Origin: an uncultured Spirochaetaceae bacterium
GTDB taxonomy: Bacteria; Spirochaetota; Spirochaetia; Sphaerochaetales; Sphaerochaetaceae
NCBI GenBank assembly: GCA_944389295.1
Contig: CALXLV010000041.1
Coordinates: forward strand, 1 to 64,000
Reading direction: 5' to 3'
Length of the DNA stretch: 64,000 nucleotides
In this document: positions 14,973 to 23,830 of the stretch, one piece after another
Numbering within the stretch: the first letter of the stretch is position 1
Layout: each line of letters opens with the position of its first letter
The notes under the pieces: generated by a model
Database searches by the model: none
What the model was told of the DNA's origin: nothing
What the model saw: only the letters and a program-made list of their open reading frames with translations
Made by a program: the position numbers and the translations under genes

Positions 14973-15170
14973 ATGAAAGACGAAGTAAAATTCTGGAAGC
15001 GTTTATCAATCATATTAATAGTTGTACTTATCGCCATTACGAGTATCAGCTGGAGTAATTATAGTATAGGAGAAGCGACGCTTTCTGATGTTTGCGATGA
15101 GCTGAATGATATTGAACGTGCAATAGATAGATTAGCATCAAGTGTGAATAGCATTTATTTTGAACTTTGA
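14973..15170 (+). CDS. Small membrane-anchored protein
   Basis: 65 residues: basic start, one membrane helix (LSIILIVVLIAITSISW), then a helical acidic tail (LSDVCDELNDIERAIDRLAS). GGGGAG precedes the start. Probably co-transcribed with the repressor; function unknown, possibly a superinfection-exclusion type protein (speculation). Confidence 0.5.
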   Translation: MKDEVKFWKRLSIILIVVLIAITSISWSNYSIGEATLSDVCDELNDIERAIDRLASSVNSIYFEL

Positions 15171-15473
15171 CTTGAGTAATAAATTGGGGAAAATCCAGAA
15201 CCAAATATTGATCGGGCTGACTATCGCATATGTTATTGAACACAGAAACAATGTTGCCTATAAACAGTAGTTCGGCTATTCCGAACTACTGCTACAGATA
15301 AAAGGAGGTGAATAAAGAAAAGAACCTATTTATGGTTCAAAAACTGGTTTCAACTTGGTTCCACCTCTTGTTATATAAATGTAACGGTGTGGATATCACA
15401 AACAATGTAATTGATTGTATCTACTGGAATTAAGATACAATTAGGAAAAGCTGAAAAGCTCCATTGACCGGCA
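15171..15473. other. Gene-poor stretch between phage genes and att site
   Basis: Contains a perfect 11-base hairpin, CAGTAGTTCGG (15265-15275) with CCGAACTACTG (15281-15291), which may end the repressor transcript although no U-tract follows. A GGAGG-led GTG frame at about 15308 could code ~42 residues but shows no recognisable design. Otherwise I see nothing. Confidence 0.4.
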
Positions 15474-15514
15474 TGGTAAGGTGGGGGTCAGCGGTTCAAA
15501 TCCGCTCGGGGGCT
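15474..15514 (+). other. att site: 3' half of a tRNA-Thr(GGU) gene
   Basis: TGGTAA (anticodon loop with GGT), GGTGG (3' anticodon stem), GGGTC, T-arm AGCGG-TTCAAAT-CCGCT, acceptor strand CGGGGGC and discriminator T. The matching 5' half (CCACC stem, GCCCCCG acceptor) is absent upstream. A tRNA 3' half at the junction between AT-rich phage genes and GC-richer chromosome is the scar of integration into a tRNA gene. Confidence 0.75.
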
Positions 15515-15619
15515 CTTTATTTTTCTCCGCAGGTTCTCCGTTCAAGGCATATCAGACTGAACATCTTATTTGCGTCTGGCTGCATAAACCCGAGAACCGG
15601 AATGAACGGAAGTACCTCG

Positions 15620-16456
15620 TCATCTGCATCCGGAATCACTGTCTTTCAAGAAGAATCCTATCGCCTTCTCTATCACCTGATCCCAGAAGCGCCACTCATG
15701 CCCGTATCCTTCTTTCTCAATGAAACAGACATCAGCTTTCCTTCTCTCACATTCCTTCCTGAAGAATACGAAGTCGTCATAGAAGATATGATCCTCCGCC
15801 CCACAAGCAAAGAGAAGCGGAGGCAAAGTGCCCGCAGCCGCCATACGGAAGAAGTCAGACCAGAGATCATGACGGCGGAGGAACGCATCCCTTCCTCCGG
15901 CATTCTCCACCTGATTCCTGAAACGCGGATTGCACATGCCCATGCGGACTTCAGGATGAGTACCCTCCCAGTCCCATTTATCCGAAGGCACAGGACAGGC
16001 GGAGAGAACCGCGCCGGAAGCGAAGAGTTCTGGATAACGGAGTATGTAGGAAAGTACACCGAGGCCGCCCATTGAGAGCCCTGCGATGAAGTTGTCGCAG
16101 CGCTCTGCCGATACAGGCAGCCAGCCGTAGACAAGAGGCATCAGCTCCTTTACCAGATGTGACTCCATATCATAGCCGAGGCCGAAACCGTCCCAGGATG
16201 TGTAGTCGGAGTTGGCAGCGCTCGGCATGACGCAGACAAGATCGTGCTCGCAGGCATAGAGCTCCACCATGCTCTTGCGTATCCAGTCACTGCTGTCACC
16301 ATAGGTTCCATGAAGCAGCCACAGAACCCTGTACTTCTTTCCGCTGCCATAAAATGAGGCGGCCTCCTCCTCTTTAGGCCTGTCAGGCATGATGATGCCT
16401 ACAGTCGTATTTGAATGCAGATACTGGCTCTCGAAATCAAACTGGATGAACGCCAC
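15620..16456 (-). CDS. Esterase, alpha/beta hydrolase (EstA / CE1-like)
   Basis: 278 residues, cytoplasmic (no signal peptide). LLHGTYGDSSDW at ~48-59 is the oxyanion region, GLSMGG (~122-127) the nucleophile elbow, GAEDHIFYDD the acid and GHEWRFWD near the end the histidine, as in tributyrin esterase and S-formylglutathione hydrolase-like enzymes. GTG start preceded by GAGGAGGAGAAC. First chromosomal gene beyond the att scar. It probably removes acyl groups from small or sugar esters; the substrate cannot be told. Confidence 0.8.
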   Translation of the reverse strand: MAFIQFDFESQYLHSNTTVGIIMPDRPKEEEAASFYGSGKKYRVLWLLHGTYGDSSDWIRKSMVELYACEHDLVCVMPSAANSDYTSWDGFGLGYDMESHLVKELMPLVYGWLPVSAERCDNFIAGLSMGGLGVLSYILRYPELFASGAVLSACPVPSDKWDWEGTHPEVRMGMCNPRFRNQVENAGGRDAFLRRHDLWSDFFRMAAAGTLPPLLFACGAEDHIFYDDFVFFRKECERRKADVCFIEKEGYGHEWRFWDQVIEKAIGFFLKDSDSGCR

Positions 16457-16510
16457 GTTCTCCTCCTCACGATATTCTAGCAGCAGTATGATAATCCTGC
16501 CGCAGAATTG

Positions 16511-17431
16511 TCACTCACTCCATCCGGACGGGTTGAAAAGCTCCAGCTTTGCATAGAAATCCTCAAGAATGAGACGCGGGTCGATGGACTCATATACCTT
16601 TACAGGCTTTGTGAAAGAAGATTCCAGATACTCCATCGAGCTTCCGACAAGAGGCGCCTTTCTCCAGCTGCAGCAGAACCTGTGCTCATAGATAAGGAGG
16701 CCCACTGCGGGAGAATCTCCGAGAACCCAGCTCTCTCCGGTGCGGAAAGGGCTCTTCCTCGACACAGGATCATCCGCGGAAGCCATAAGCCTGTCGAAAA
16801 GATACTTCCCTGTTTTCCCGGCGCTCATCACCTTTCTCTGCAGTTCCACGAAGCTCACAGGCATCATCTCATAGACATTCTTGGGAACCTGCCAGAGCTG
16901 CAGCGGAGATGAGAAAACCGCATTTGCAGCGGCAATGTCGTTGCCGAGGTTGAACTCAGGACCTCCATGGGGATAGGCGCCTCCGCCGATCCAGACGGCA
17001 GTCAGACGCCCGGCAATGCGCGGTTCGGAAAGATATGCTGAGGCAAGATCAGTAAGCGGACCGAGGAAGAGGACAAAGAGCGGCCTTGCATCATCCTTCA
17101 TCGCCTCACGGACGATCAGATCGGAACCTTCGGACGGGACGGGAACGGATGCAGAGTGCATTGCATGCGGCGCTCCCCTGTATATGATATTGTCATAAGG
17201 ACACTCCATGACGGAGAAAATACGGAGAAGCTCTTCCCGGCTTCTCTCAGCACCATCTGGATGCTCCGCGCCGTAATGAGCGGCGATGAATCCCACGTTG
17301 TCGAAACGGGGAGAGAGCATGGCGTGGACGACAGCGAACTGGTCATCGCCCTCATTTGCCGCATCTGTATCCACTATGACCCTGATGCGCTTCTCATCAG
17401 GGACATTGAACGCATAATTGCTGTATCTCAT
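16511..17431 (-). CDS. Inosine/uridine-preferring nucleoside hydrolase family protein
   Basis: 306 residues from the ATG at 17431; the open frame extends further upstream but that part is the shadow of the divergent gene. RVIVDTDAANEGDDQFAVVH near the start is the calcium-binding DTDxxxDD variant of nucleoside hydrolases, with LFLGPLTDLASA and FNLGNDIAAANAVF (an N-D calcium/ribose motif) later. Variation in the first motif (AANEGDD) places it in a divergent subgroup. It hydrolyses N-glycosidic bonds of ribonucleosides. Its neighbour is a nucleoside-binding protein, fitting salvage. Confidence 0.75.
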   Translation of the reverse strand: MRYSNYAFNVPDEKRIRVIVDTDAANEGDDQFAVVHAMLSPRFDNVGFIAAHYGAEHPDGAERSREELLRIFSVMECPYDNIIYRGAPHAMHSASVPVPSEGSDLIVREAMKDDARPLFVLFLGPLTDLASAYLSEPRIAGRLTAVWIGGGAYPHGGPEFNLGNDIAAANAVFSSPLQLWQVPKNVYEMMPVSFVELQRKVMSAGKTGKYLFDRLMASADDPVSRKSPFRTGESWVLGDSPAVGLLIYEHRFCCSWRKAPLVGSSMEYLESSFTKPVKVYESIDPRLILEDFYAKLELFNPSGWSE

Positions 17432-17542
17432 GGCTGCATTGTAATCACAGGATGGAAAGCAGTCAGCAGCAAACCGATATAAAAGCCGCGGAGAGCCTGC
17501 CGGGGTATTCACACAAACTCCCAGTTCGGGAATAATCGGTAT

Positions 17543-18550
17543 ATGAGAAAACTCCTTATAATCCTTCTGGTGGCTGTTGCCATCATCCCTTCGGCAGCGG
17601 CGGAGGCAGTGAAAATCGATGCGCTGATCCTCCCGAAATTCGAGAACGGCGAAATGAGCGGCGATTTCCCTGGAGAGGCCCAGTATTACCACGAGGCCTA
17701 TACCGAGGGCGGCGAGGTCTATGACATCGCAGGCGCGATGGACGGCCATCAGCTCTACGTCAAAGACGGCATAGCCCTCTTTGTCACCGGCATGGGCAAG
17801 GTCAATACAGCAGTCAGCCTCACATCGCTCATTACCGATGAGCGCTTCGACTTCTCCGATACCTACTTCCTCGCCACAGGCTGCGCAGGCTCTTCCACAG
17901 GCTACACCGTGATGGGAGACGTATTCATCATCACAGCCACGATCGACTACGATCTCGGTCATCATGCAGACCCGAGGGAGATGACATCAGGCTCCGAGAC
18001 GACATGGTTCCACGATGCCGGATACGATGATGCCTCCTTCAAGCTGCTCAATCAGGACCTTTCAGAGAAGGTCTACCAGATGACAAAGGATGTCGAGCTC
18101 GCCACTACCGAAAAAACTGCGGCATTCATGGCTGCAGCATTCCCCGGAGAGGAGTGGGCTGTCAGGAATCCTATGGTGCTCAAGGGAACGACGGTAACCG
18201 GAGACAACTACTGGAAGGGATACTACGATGAGGCCAACGCGAGACTGATGACGGAGACTTACGGCGCTCCTGATCCCTACGCACTCTCCGAAATGGAGGA
18301 CAACTCGATCGCGGTGACGCTTGACAGATTCGGCCTTCTCGACAGGCTGATCATCATCCGCGACAGCGTGAACATGGATGTATTCATGCTCGGAGCCACA
18401 CCCGAGAGCCTCTGGGACCCCGAGTTCGAGAGTTCGCTCTCCGACGAGGACAGCGTTGAGGCGGCGGACATCTTCGCAACAGCCATGGAAAACAACTTCA
18501 AAGTCGGAAGCGTAGTCATCGATGCGATAAAGAACGGAACACTGCAGTAA
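17543..18550 (+). CDS. Purine nucleoside permease (NUP) family protein, secreted
   Basis: 335 residues with a clear signal peptide (LLIILLVAVAIIPSAAAEAV). The body follows the NUP family (PF06516): ALFVTGMGKVNTAVSLTSLI and YFLATGCAGSSTGYTVMGDV resemble nucleoside phosphorylases. VTGDNYWKGYYDEANARLMT is the family core. Known members take part in purine nucleoside uptake, but the fold suggests a periplasmic enzyme or binding protein. Divergent from the nucleoside hydrolase. Confidence 0.75.
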   Translation: MRKLLIILLVAVAIIPSAAAEAVKIDALILPKFENGEMSGDFPGEAQYYHEAYTEGGEVYDIAGAMDGHQLYVKDGIALFVTGMGKVNTAVSLTSLITDERFDFSDTYFLATGCAGSSTGYTVMGDVFIITATIDYDLGHHADPREMTSGSETTWFHDAGYDDASFKLLNQDLSEKVYQMTKDVELATTEKTAAFMAAAFPGEEWAVRNPMVLKGTTVTGDNYWKGYYDEANARLMTETYGAPDPYALSEMEDNSIAVTLDRFGLLDRLIIIRDSVNMDVFMLGATPESLWDPEFESSLSDEDSVEAADIFATAMENNFKVGSVVIDAIKNGTLQ

Positions 18551-18580
18551 GCGGCAGCGCAGATATTCCCAATAAAGCTG

Positions 18581-18606
18581 ACGGGTACCGGAGGAACGGT
18601 ACCCGT
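18581..18606 (+). terminator. Terminator after the nucleoside permease gene
   Basis: ACGGGTACCG (18581-18590) pairs perfectly with CGGTACCCGT (18597-18606), followed by TCTCTTCT. Confidence 0.8.
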
Positions 18607-18780
18607 TCTCTTCTGCCGGACACCGCCGGAAAAGCCTGAAACTCAGGGAAAATCCACTCAGCCGAAGCCGTTCAAACGGCCGGCGAACTCCGGAATTCCT
18701 CCCCTTCGAGATGTAAATTGCAGGCTGATGTGCGTTTTACAACACACATGATTTCCACGCCATAGTTATATCAAATTCCT

Positions 18781-18894
18781 GTTAATAGCGATAATTAACC
18801 ATGCCCTGCGAGGAAAATCCTCGGATTTTTTATTGACAAAATTCCGAAATTTGTCAAAGTCTTATATGAGACTTAATACTCAGGAGTACAGAAA
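18781..18894 (+). promoter_or_regulatory. Control region of the fatty-acid operon
   Basis: Holds, in order: GTTAAT/ATTAAC inverted repeat (18781-18799); a short terminator-like hairpin CGAGGA/TCCTCG with a T run (18809-18830); TTGACA at 18833-18838 within the near-palindrome TTGACAAA...TTTGTCAA (18833-18857); and AAGTCT-TATATG-AGACTT (18857-18874). The ribosome site CAGGAG follows. The two palindromes cover the likely promoter and are candidate operators for a lipid-sensing repressor (FapR/FabT-like role, identity unknown). The exact -10 is unclear. Confidence 0.6.
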
Positions 18895-19128
18895 ATGACA
18901 GAACAGGACGTTTTCAGCGCAATCGCAGAACTTGTTGCAGATAGAACAGACTGCAATATCGAAGATGTTAAGATGGAGAGCACATTCCGTGATCTCGGAA
19001 TCGATTCCCTCGACACTGTTGAAGTTCTCATGGAGCTTGAGGACAAGCTCGGAATCTCCATCGAGCTCGACAAGAAGATCGAGACTGTCGGAGACCTTGT
19101 TTCCTTCATCCTCAGCAAGGAGAACTGA
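18895..19128 (+). CDS. acpP: Acyl carrier protein
   Basis: 77 residues. GIDSLDTVEVLMELED contains the phosphopantetheine-attachment serine in DSL; overall acidic with the four-helix ACP pattern. It carries the growing acyl chain in type II fatty-acid synthesis. First gene of the operon, 5 bases before fabK. Confidence 0.95.
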   Translation: MTEQDVFSAIAELVADRTDCNIEDVKMESTFRDLGIDSLDTVEVLMELEDKLGISIELDKKIETVGDLVSFILSKEN

Positions 19129-19133
19129 GAAAG

Positions 19134-20078
19134 ATGATCGTTACGCCGATCACAGAGATGCTGGGGATAAAGTACCCGGTGTTCCAGGGCGGTATGGCCT
19201 GGGTCGCTGACGGCCCCCTTGCCGCCGCGGTGTCCAACGGAGGCGGACTCGGAATAATCGGTGCGGGCAACGCCCCCGCTGACTATGTCCGCTCCGAGAT
19301 ACAGAAGGCCAAAGCTCTCACCGACAAACCATTCGGCGTGAACATCATGCTGATGAGCCCGTTTGCCGATGAGGTCGCGGCAGTCGCTGCCGAGGAGAAG
19401 GTCGCAGTAGTAACGACAGGTGCGGGAAACCCCTCCAAATACATGGAAATGTGGAAGGAAGCGGGAATAAAGGTGATTCCCGTCGTGGCATCTGTTGCGA
19501 TGGCAAAGCTCATGACACGCCTGGGGGCGTCAGCCCTGATCGCGGAAGGCGGAGAGAGCGGCGGACACGTCGGAGAGCTCACTACTATGGTTCTCGTGCC
19601 CCTCGTGGTTGATTCCACCGATCTTCCCGTGATCGCAGCCGGAGGCATTGCTGACGGACGCGGAGTTGCGGCGGCATTCATGCTCGGAGCTGTCGGCGTT
19701 CAGATGGGAACGAGATTCCTCAGCGCCGATGAATGCAGCATCCACCCCACATACAAGGAGAAGGTAATCAAGGCAGGCGATCTCTGCACTATGGTTACGG
19801 GCAAGAAGCTCGGTCACCCCGTGCGTTCTCTCAGGACAAACTTCGCGCGTGAATACGCCAAAGCGGAGTTCGGAGGAATGGACGATGAGTCGCTGGAGAA
19901 GATGGGCGTAGGAGCCCTGAGGAAGGCGGTTCAGGAGGGTGATCTCAAAGAGGGATGCTTCCTCGCAGGACAGATAGCGGCAATGGTGAACAAGACACAG
20001 CCCGCAGCCGAAATCGTCAGGGAAGTCATCGAAGAGGCCGAGCCTGTGCTCAGAGGAGCTATGAAATGGGTAAAATAG
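19134..20078 (+). CDS. fabK: Enoyl-ACP reductase II (FMN-dependent)
   Basis: 314 residues of the nitronate monooxygenase/FabK TIM-barrel family: YPVFQGGMAWVADGPLAAAV at the N-terminus, AEGGESGGHVGELTTMVLVP (the conserved GGESGGH FMN motif), and VIAAGGIADGRGVAAAFMLG. It performs the last reduction of each elongation cycle with NAD(P)H. Its position directly after acpP and before fabD supports FabK over a nitronate monooxygenase. No fabI is seen here. Overlaps fabD by 13 bases. Confidence 0.93.
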   Translation: MIVTPITEMLGIKYPVFQGGMAWVADGPLAAAVSNGGGLGIIGAGNAPADYVRSEIQKAKALTDKPFGVNIMLMSPFADEVAAVAAEEKVAVVTTGAGNPSKYMEMWKEAGIKVIPVVASVAMAKLMTRLGASALIAEGGESGGHVGELTTMVLVPLVVDSTDLPVIAAGGIADGRGVAAAFMLGAVGVQMGTRFLSADECSIHPTYKEKVIKAGDLCTMVTGKKLGHPVRSLRTNFAREYAKAEFGGMDDESLEKMGVGALRKAVQEGDLKEGCFLAGQIAAMVNKTQPAAEIVREVIEEAEPVLRGAMKWVK

Positions 20079-20986
20079 CCTTTGTCTTTGCAGGACAGGG
20101 AGCTCAGTACCCGGGAATGGGAAAAGAACTTTACGGCGGCAGCAAAGCAGCTGCAGCCGTGTTCGATGCGCTTGAGGCGCTCCGCCCCGGCACCAAGGAG
20201 ATGTGCTTCTCCGGTACTGAGGATGATCTCAGGAAAACAGCAAACACACAGCCCTGCATGTACGCAGTGGAGACAGCCGCCGCGGCGGCGCTCTCCGAGA
20301 AGGGAATCAGGGCAGACATGACAGCAGGCTTCTCGCTTGGAGAAGTCGCGGCGCTCGCATACGCGGGAGCATATTCCGCCGAGGACGGATTCAGGATCGT
20401 GATTGAACGCGGAAGCCTGATGCAGAAGGCGGCGGAGGAGAAAGAGACAGTGATGGATGCGGTGCTCAAACTCTCGGACGAGAAGGTCGAGGAGATCGCA
20501 TCGATGTTCAGCGAAGTCTATCCGGTGAATTACAACTCGCCGGGACAGGTCGTCGTCTCAGCGGCGGCAGGCTCGATAGAAGCATTCGAGGAGAAGGTGA
20601 AGGAAGAAGGCGGAAGGGCCATGCGCCTCAATGTCGCAGGAGGTTTCCACTCTCCATTCATGAACGGCGCCGCAGAAGCATTCGGAAAAGCGCTCGAGGC
20701 ATTCACTTTCTCGCCGGTGTCAATCCCGGTCTATGCAAACCTCACGGGAAGCATCTACGGAGATGACATCAGATCATTCATGACAATGCAGATAAAGTCG
20801 CCCGTCAGATGGGTGGCAGCAGTCAGGAACATGATAGAGGCAGGAGCGGACACATTCATCGAAATCGGTCCCGGCTCCACTCTCTCAGGACTGATAAAGA
20901 GAATCGACAAGGGCGTAAGGACATACAGTGTCGCTGACATGGCCGCTGTCGAGAAGATCGTTTCGGAGGTACAGAACAATGGCTGA
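20066..20986 (+). CDS. fabD: Malonyl-CoA:ACP transacylase
   Basis: 306 residues from the ATG inside the fabK end. FVFAGQGAQYPGMGKE at the start, nucleophile serine in GFSLGEVAAL, histidine in AGGFHSPFM, and FIEIGPGSTLSGLIKR at the C-terminus are FabD landmarks. It loads malonyl groups onto ACP. Overlaps fabK and fabG, indicating translational coupling. Confidence 0.95.
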   Translation: MGKIAFVFAGQGAQYPGMGKELYGGSKAAAAVFDALEALRPGTKEMCFSGTEDDLRKTANTQPCMYAVETAAAAALSEKGIRADMTAGFSLGEVAALAYAGAYSAEDGFRIVIERGSLMQKAAEEKETVMDAVLKLSDEKVEEIASMFSEVYPVNYNSPGQVVVSAAAGSIEAFEEKVKEEGGRAMRLNVAGGFHSPFMNGAAEAFGKALEAFTFSPVSIPVYANLTGSIYGDDIRSFMTMQIKSPVRWVAAVRNMIEAGADTFIEIGPGSTLSGLIKRIDKGVRTYSVADMAAVEKIVSEVQNNG

Positions 20987-21716
20987 CGGCAACAGAACAG
21001 CTGTGGTCACAGGAGGCTCAAGGGGAATCGGACGCGAGGTCGCACTCCGCCTTGCCTCTCTTGGCTATGATATCGCGATCGTATATGTAGGAGACCCCGC
21101 CGAGGCTGCGGATACCGTCTCTGAATGTGAGAAGAAGAACGTGAAGGCGAAAGCCTACATCTGCAACGTCGCCTCATTCGAGGAGACGAAGAACACCATC
21201 GCCGAGATCGTGAAGGATTTCGGAAGCAACATCGCGGCGCTGGTGAACAATGCGGGAATCACGCGCGACGGACTTATCGCGATGATGAAGGAAGAGGACT
21301 GGGACAGCGTCATCAGCGTCAATCTCAAGGGCGCATTCAACATGATAAGGCATCTCTCCAGACTCTTCATAAAGAACAAGGGCGGAAGGATCGTCAACAT
21401 CAGCTCGGTCTCCGGCCTGATGGGCAATGCGGGACAGATCAACTACTCCGCATCCAAGGCTGGAATCGTCGGACTTACGAAGTCCACTGCCCGCGAGCTT
21501 GCGGCCAAGAACGTGACCTGCAATGCGGTCGCGCCTGGATTCATCCGCACAGACATGACGAAGAACATAACAGAGGACAACTCGGAGCTTCTCAGGACAA
21601 TTCCGCTCGGAAGAATGGGAGAAGCCGGAGATGTCGCCGATGCCGTCGTATTCCTCCTCTCCTCGCCGTACATTACGGGAGAGGTGCTGAGAGTCGACGG
21701 CGGAATCGCTATGTGA
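20979..21716 (+). CDS. fabG: 3-oxoacyl-ACP reductase
   Basis: 245 residues; short-chain dehydrogenase with TGGSRGIG (NADPH binding), NNAGITRDG, catalytic Ser in NISSVSG, YSASK (Tyr/Lys) and APGFIRTDM. It reduces 3-oxoacyl-ACP. Begins within the last codons of fabD. Confidence 0.95.
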   Translation: MADGNRTAVVTGGSRGIGREVALRLASLGYDIAIVYVGDPAEAADTVSECEKKNVKAKAYICNVASFEETKNTIAEIVKDFGSNIAALVNNAGITRDGLIAMMKEEDWDSVISVNLKGAFNMIRHLSRLFIKNKGGRIVNISSVSGLMGNAGQINYSASKAGIVGLTKSTARELAAKNVTCNAVAPGFIRTDMTKNITEDNSELLRTIPLGRMGEAGDVADAVVFLLSSPYITGEVLRVDGGIAM

Positions 21717-21723
21717 GGTGATT

Positions 21724-22956
21724 ATGGAAAGAAGAGTTGTAGTCACTGGCCTCGGAGCCATTTCCCCCATAGGAAACAGCGTCGATACCGTATGGGACAG
21801 CATGATAAACGGCAGATGCGGCATCGGAGAGATAACATATTTCGATACAACCGCATACAAGGCAAAGCTCGATGCGGAAGTCAAGGACTTCAATCCCCGC
21901 GACTGGATGGAGAAGGCCGACACTCTCAGGTCCGACAGAAACGCGCAGTTCGGAATCGCGGCAGCGGTTCAGGCGATGTCAGACAGCGGAATCGAAGGAA
22001 CGCTCGATCCTGAGAGATTCGCAGTCTACTTCGGCAGCGGAATCGGAGGAATCCAGACATTCACAGCCGAGATGGACAAGCTCCGCTCGCGCGGACCGGG
22101 AAGGGTATCTCCCTACTTCGTTCCCATGATGATTGCAAACATGGCTGCCGGCATGATCGCAATACGCTTCAACTGCCAGAATGCGGCGCTTCCCGCGGTC
22201 ACGGCCTGCGCATCAGGCTCAAACGCGATCGGAGAGGCGCTGAGGGCAATCAGGCACGGCTATGCGGATGCCGCTATCACAGGCGGCACGGAAGCCGCTA
22301 TCACCGAGCCGGGAGTTGCCGGATTCGTCAACATGCAGGCTCTCACGACGGCCACCGATCCCAATGCCGCATCCCTTCCTTTCGATAAAAGGAGAGCCGG
22401 ATTCGTCATAGGAGAAGGAGCTGCTGCCCTCATCCTCGAGGAGTATGAGCACGCAGTCAGGAGAGGAGCAAAAATCTACGGAGAAGTCTGCGGATACGGC
22501 TCGACATGCGATGCATACCACATCACAGCTCCGCGCCCGGATGCCGACGGAGGAAGAAGGGCGATGGCTGAGGCTCTCAGAGAGGCCGGATACAAGACGG
22601 GCGAGAAAATCTACATCAACGCCCACGGAACAGGAACGCCGCTCAACGACAAGGGCGAGACACTTGCAATCAAGGGAGCCCTCGGCGAGGAAGAGGCGAG
22701 AAAGGCGGTCATAAGCTCGACAAAGTCGATGACGGGCCACATGCTCGGAGCCGCGGGAGCCATCGAAGCCCTCGCCTGCCTCAAGGCGCTTGATACGGGA
22801 ATCATTCCACCGACGATCAACCTTCTCGAGCCCGATCCGGAGTGCGATCTCGACTACGTTCCCAACACAGCCCGCGAGCTGAATGTCGATATCGCCATCT
22901 CCAACTCTCTCGGCTTCGGCGGCCACAACGCATGCCTTGCGTTCAGGAGGGTGTGA
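21724..22956 (+). CDS. fabF: 3-oxoacyl-ACP synthase II (condensing enzyme)
   Basis: 410 residues from the ATG at 21724 (GAGGTG ribosome site). Catalytic cysteine in VTACASGSNAIGEA, histidines in NAHGTGTPLNDK and STKSMTGHMLGAAGAI, and LGFGGHNACLAF at the end. It elongates acyl-ACP with malonyl-ACP. No fabH is present in this operon, so initiation must rely on another locus or on FabF decarboxylating malonyl-ACP. Stop overlaps the accB start (TGATG). Confidence 0.95.
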   Translation: MERRVVVTGLGAISPIGNSVDTVWDSMINGRCGIGEITYFDTTAYKAKLDAEVKDFNPRDWMEKADTLRSDRNAQFGIAAAVQAMSDSGIEGTLDPERFAVYFGSGIGGIQTFTAEMDKLRSRGPGRVSPYFVPMMIANMAAGMIAIRFNCQNAALPAVTACASGSNAIGEALRAIRHGYADAAITGGTEAAITEPGVAGFVNMQALTTATDPNAASLPFDKRRAGFVIGEGAAALILEEYEHAVRRGAKIYGEVCGYGSTCDAYHITAPRPDADGGRRAMAEALREAGYKTGEKIYINAHGTGTPLNDKGETLAIKGALGEEEARKAVISSTKSMTGHMLGAAGAIEALACLKALDTGIIPPTINLLEPDPECDLDYVPNTARELNVDIAISNSLGFGGHNACLAFRRV

Positions 22957-23390
22957 TGAAGGAAGAGGCGATCAGGAAATACGCAGGACTGATGAAGGAG
23001 CTCGATCTCGATGCCCTCCAGATAAAGGAGGACGGCTATGAGCTGAGGCTTGAGCGCTCTGTAAGACGTCCTGCAGCCGCCGTCGAGACAGTGGCAGTAC
23101 CGGAGGCGCCGCATGCGGAGCCTCTGCCGAAGGCGGAGAAAGCGGACGAGGGCACAATCCTCAAGTCCCCGATGGTCGGCGTATTCTACGCCGCTCCTGC
23201 TGAGAACGCCGATCCGTTCGTCACGGTCGGAAGCAGAGTCAGAAAGGGCGACACGCTCTGCCTGATAGAGGCTATGAAGCTGATGAACGAGATAAGCGCA
23301 GACGAGGACGGAGTGATACTCGAAGTCTATGCGCTCAACGGCAAGATCGTAGAGTACGGAGCACCCCTTTTCAGGATAGGGAGGGCATGA
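22956..23390 (+). CDS. accB: Biotin carboxyl carrier protein of acetyl-CoA carboxylase
   Basis: 144 residues. N-terminal helical part (YAGLMKELDLDALQIKEDGY), an alanine/proline linker, and a C-terminal biotinyl domain with EAMKLMNEI, where the lysine carries biotin. It shuttles CO2 between AccC and AccDA. Start overlaps the fabF stop. Confidence 0.93.
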   Translation: MKEEAIRKYAGLMKELDLDALQIKEDGYELRLERSVRRPAAAVETVAVPEAPHAEPLPKAEKADEGTILKSPMVGVFYAAPAENADPFVTVGSRVRKGDTLCLIEAMKLMNEISADEDGVILEVYALNGKIVEYGAPLFRIGRA

Positions 23391-23830
23391 TGGACAGAGA
23401 AGGAATAATGAAGATACTCCCCCACCGCAACAGCATGCTGCTTCTTGACGAGGTGGAGAAGGTCGGAGACGAAGCTCACGGAAAGTACAAGGTAAAGGGA
23501 ACCGAGTTCTTCCTCGACGGACACTTCCCTTCCGCTCCGATAGTACCCGGCGTCATCCTCTGTGAGATAATGGCGCAGTCGGCGTGCATACTCCTCGACG
23601 GCACAATCGGCGAGGACAAGCTGCCGGTATATGCAGGACTGGACAAGGTAAAGTTCAAGGGTCCTGTCCGCCCGGGAGACACTTTTGAGACAAAATGCAG
23701 GATAACACGCTCAATGGGAGCATTCTTCTTCGGCGAGGGCGAAGGATATGTGGACGGAAAGCTCTGCATAAAGGCATCCTTCTCATTCTGCATCGCTGAC
23801 AAGGAGAGCGTATGTTCTCCAAGATCCTGA
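23387..23830 (+). CDS. fabZ: 3-hydroxyacyl-ACP dehydratase
   Basis: 147 residues with a hot-dog fold. LPHRNSMLLLDEV near the N-terminus, then catalytic histidine in DGHFPSAPIVPGVILCEIMA. The usual glutamate is present in CEIMAQSA. Starts 4 bases inside accB and ends inside accC. Confidence 0.93.
   Translation: MMDREGIMKILPHRNSMLLLDEVEKVGDEAHGKYKVKGTEFFLDGHFPSAPIVPGVILCEIMAQSACILLDGTIGEDKLPVYAGLDKVKFKGPVRPGDTFETKCRITRSMGAFFFGEGEGYVDGKLCIKASFSFCIADKESVCSPRS

Noticed and set aside
15474-15514. A complete tRNA gene at the phage boundary
   Set aside because: No D-arm, 5' acceptor (GCCCCCG) or 5' anticodon stem (CCACC) lies upstream; only the 3' half fits.
17432-17965. N-terminal extension of the nucleoside hydrolase
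   Set aside because: It is low-complexity, cysteine- and arginine-rich and antisense to the divergent secreted protein; the family motif begins just after the ATG at 17431.
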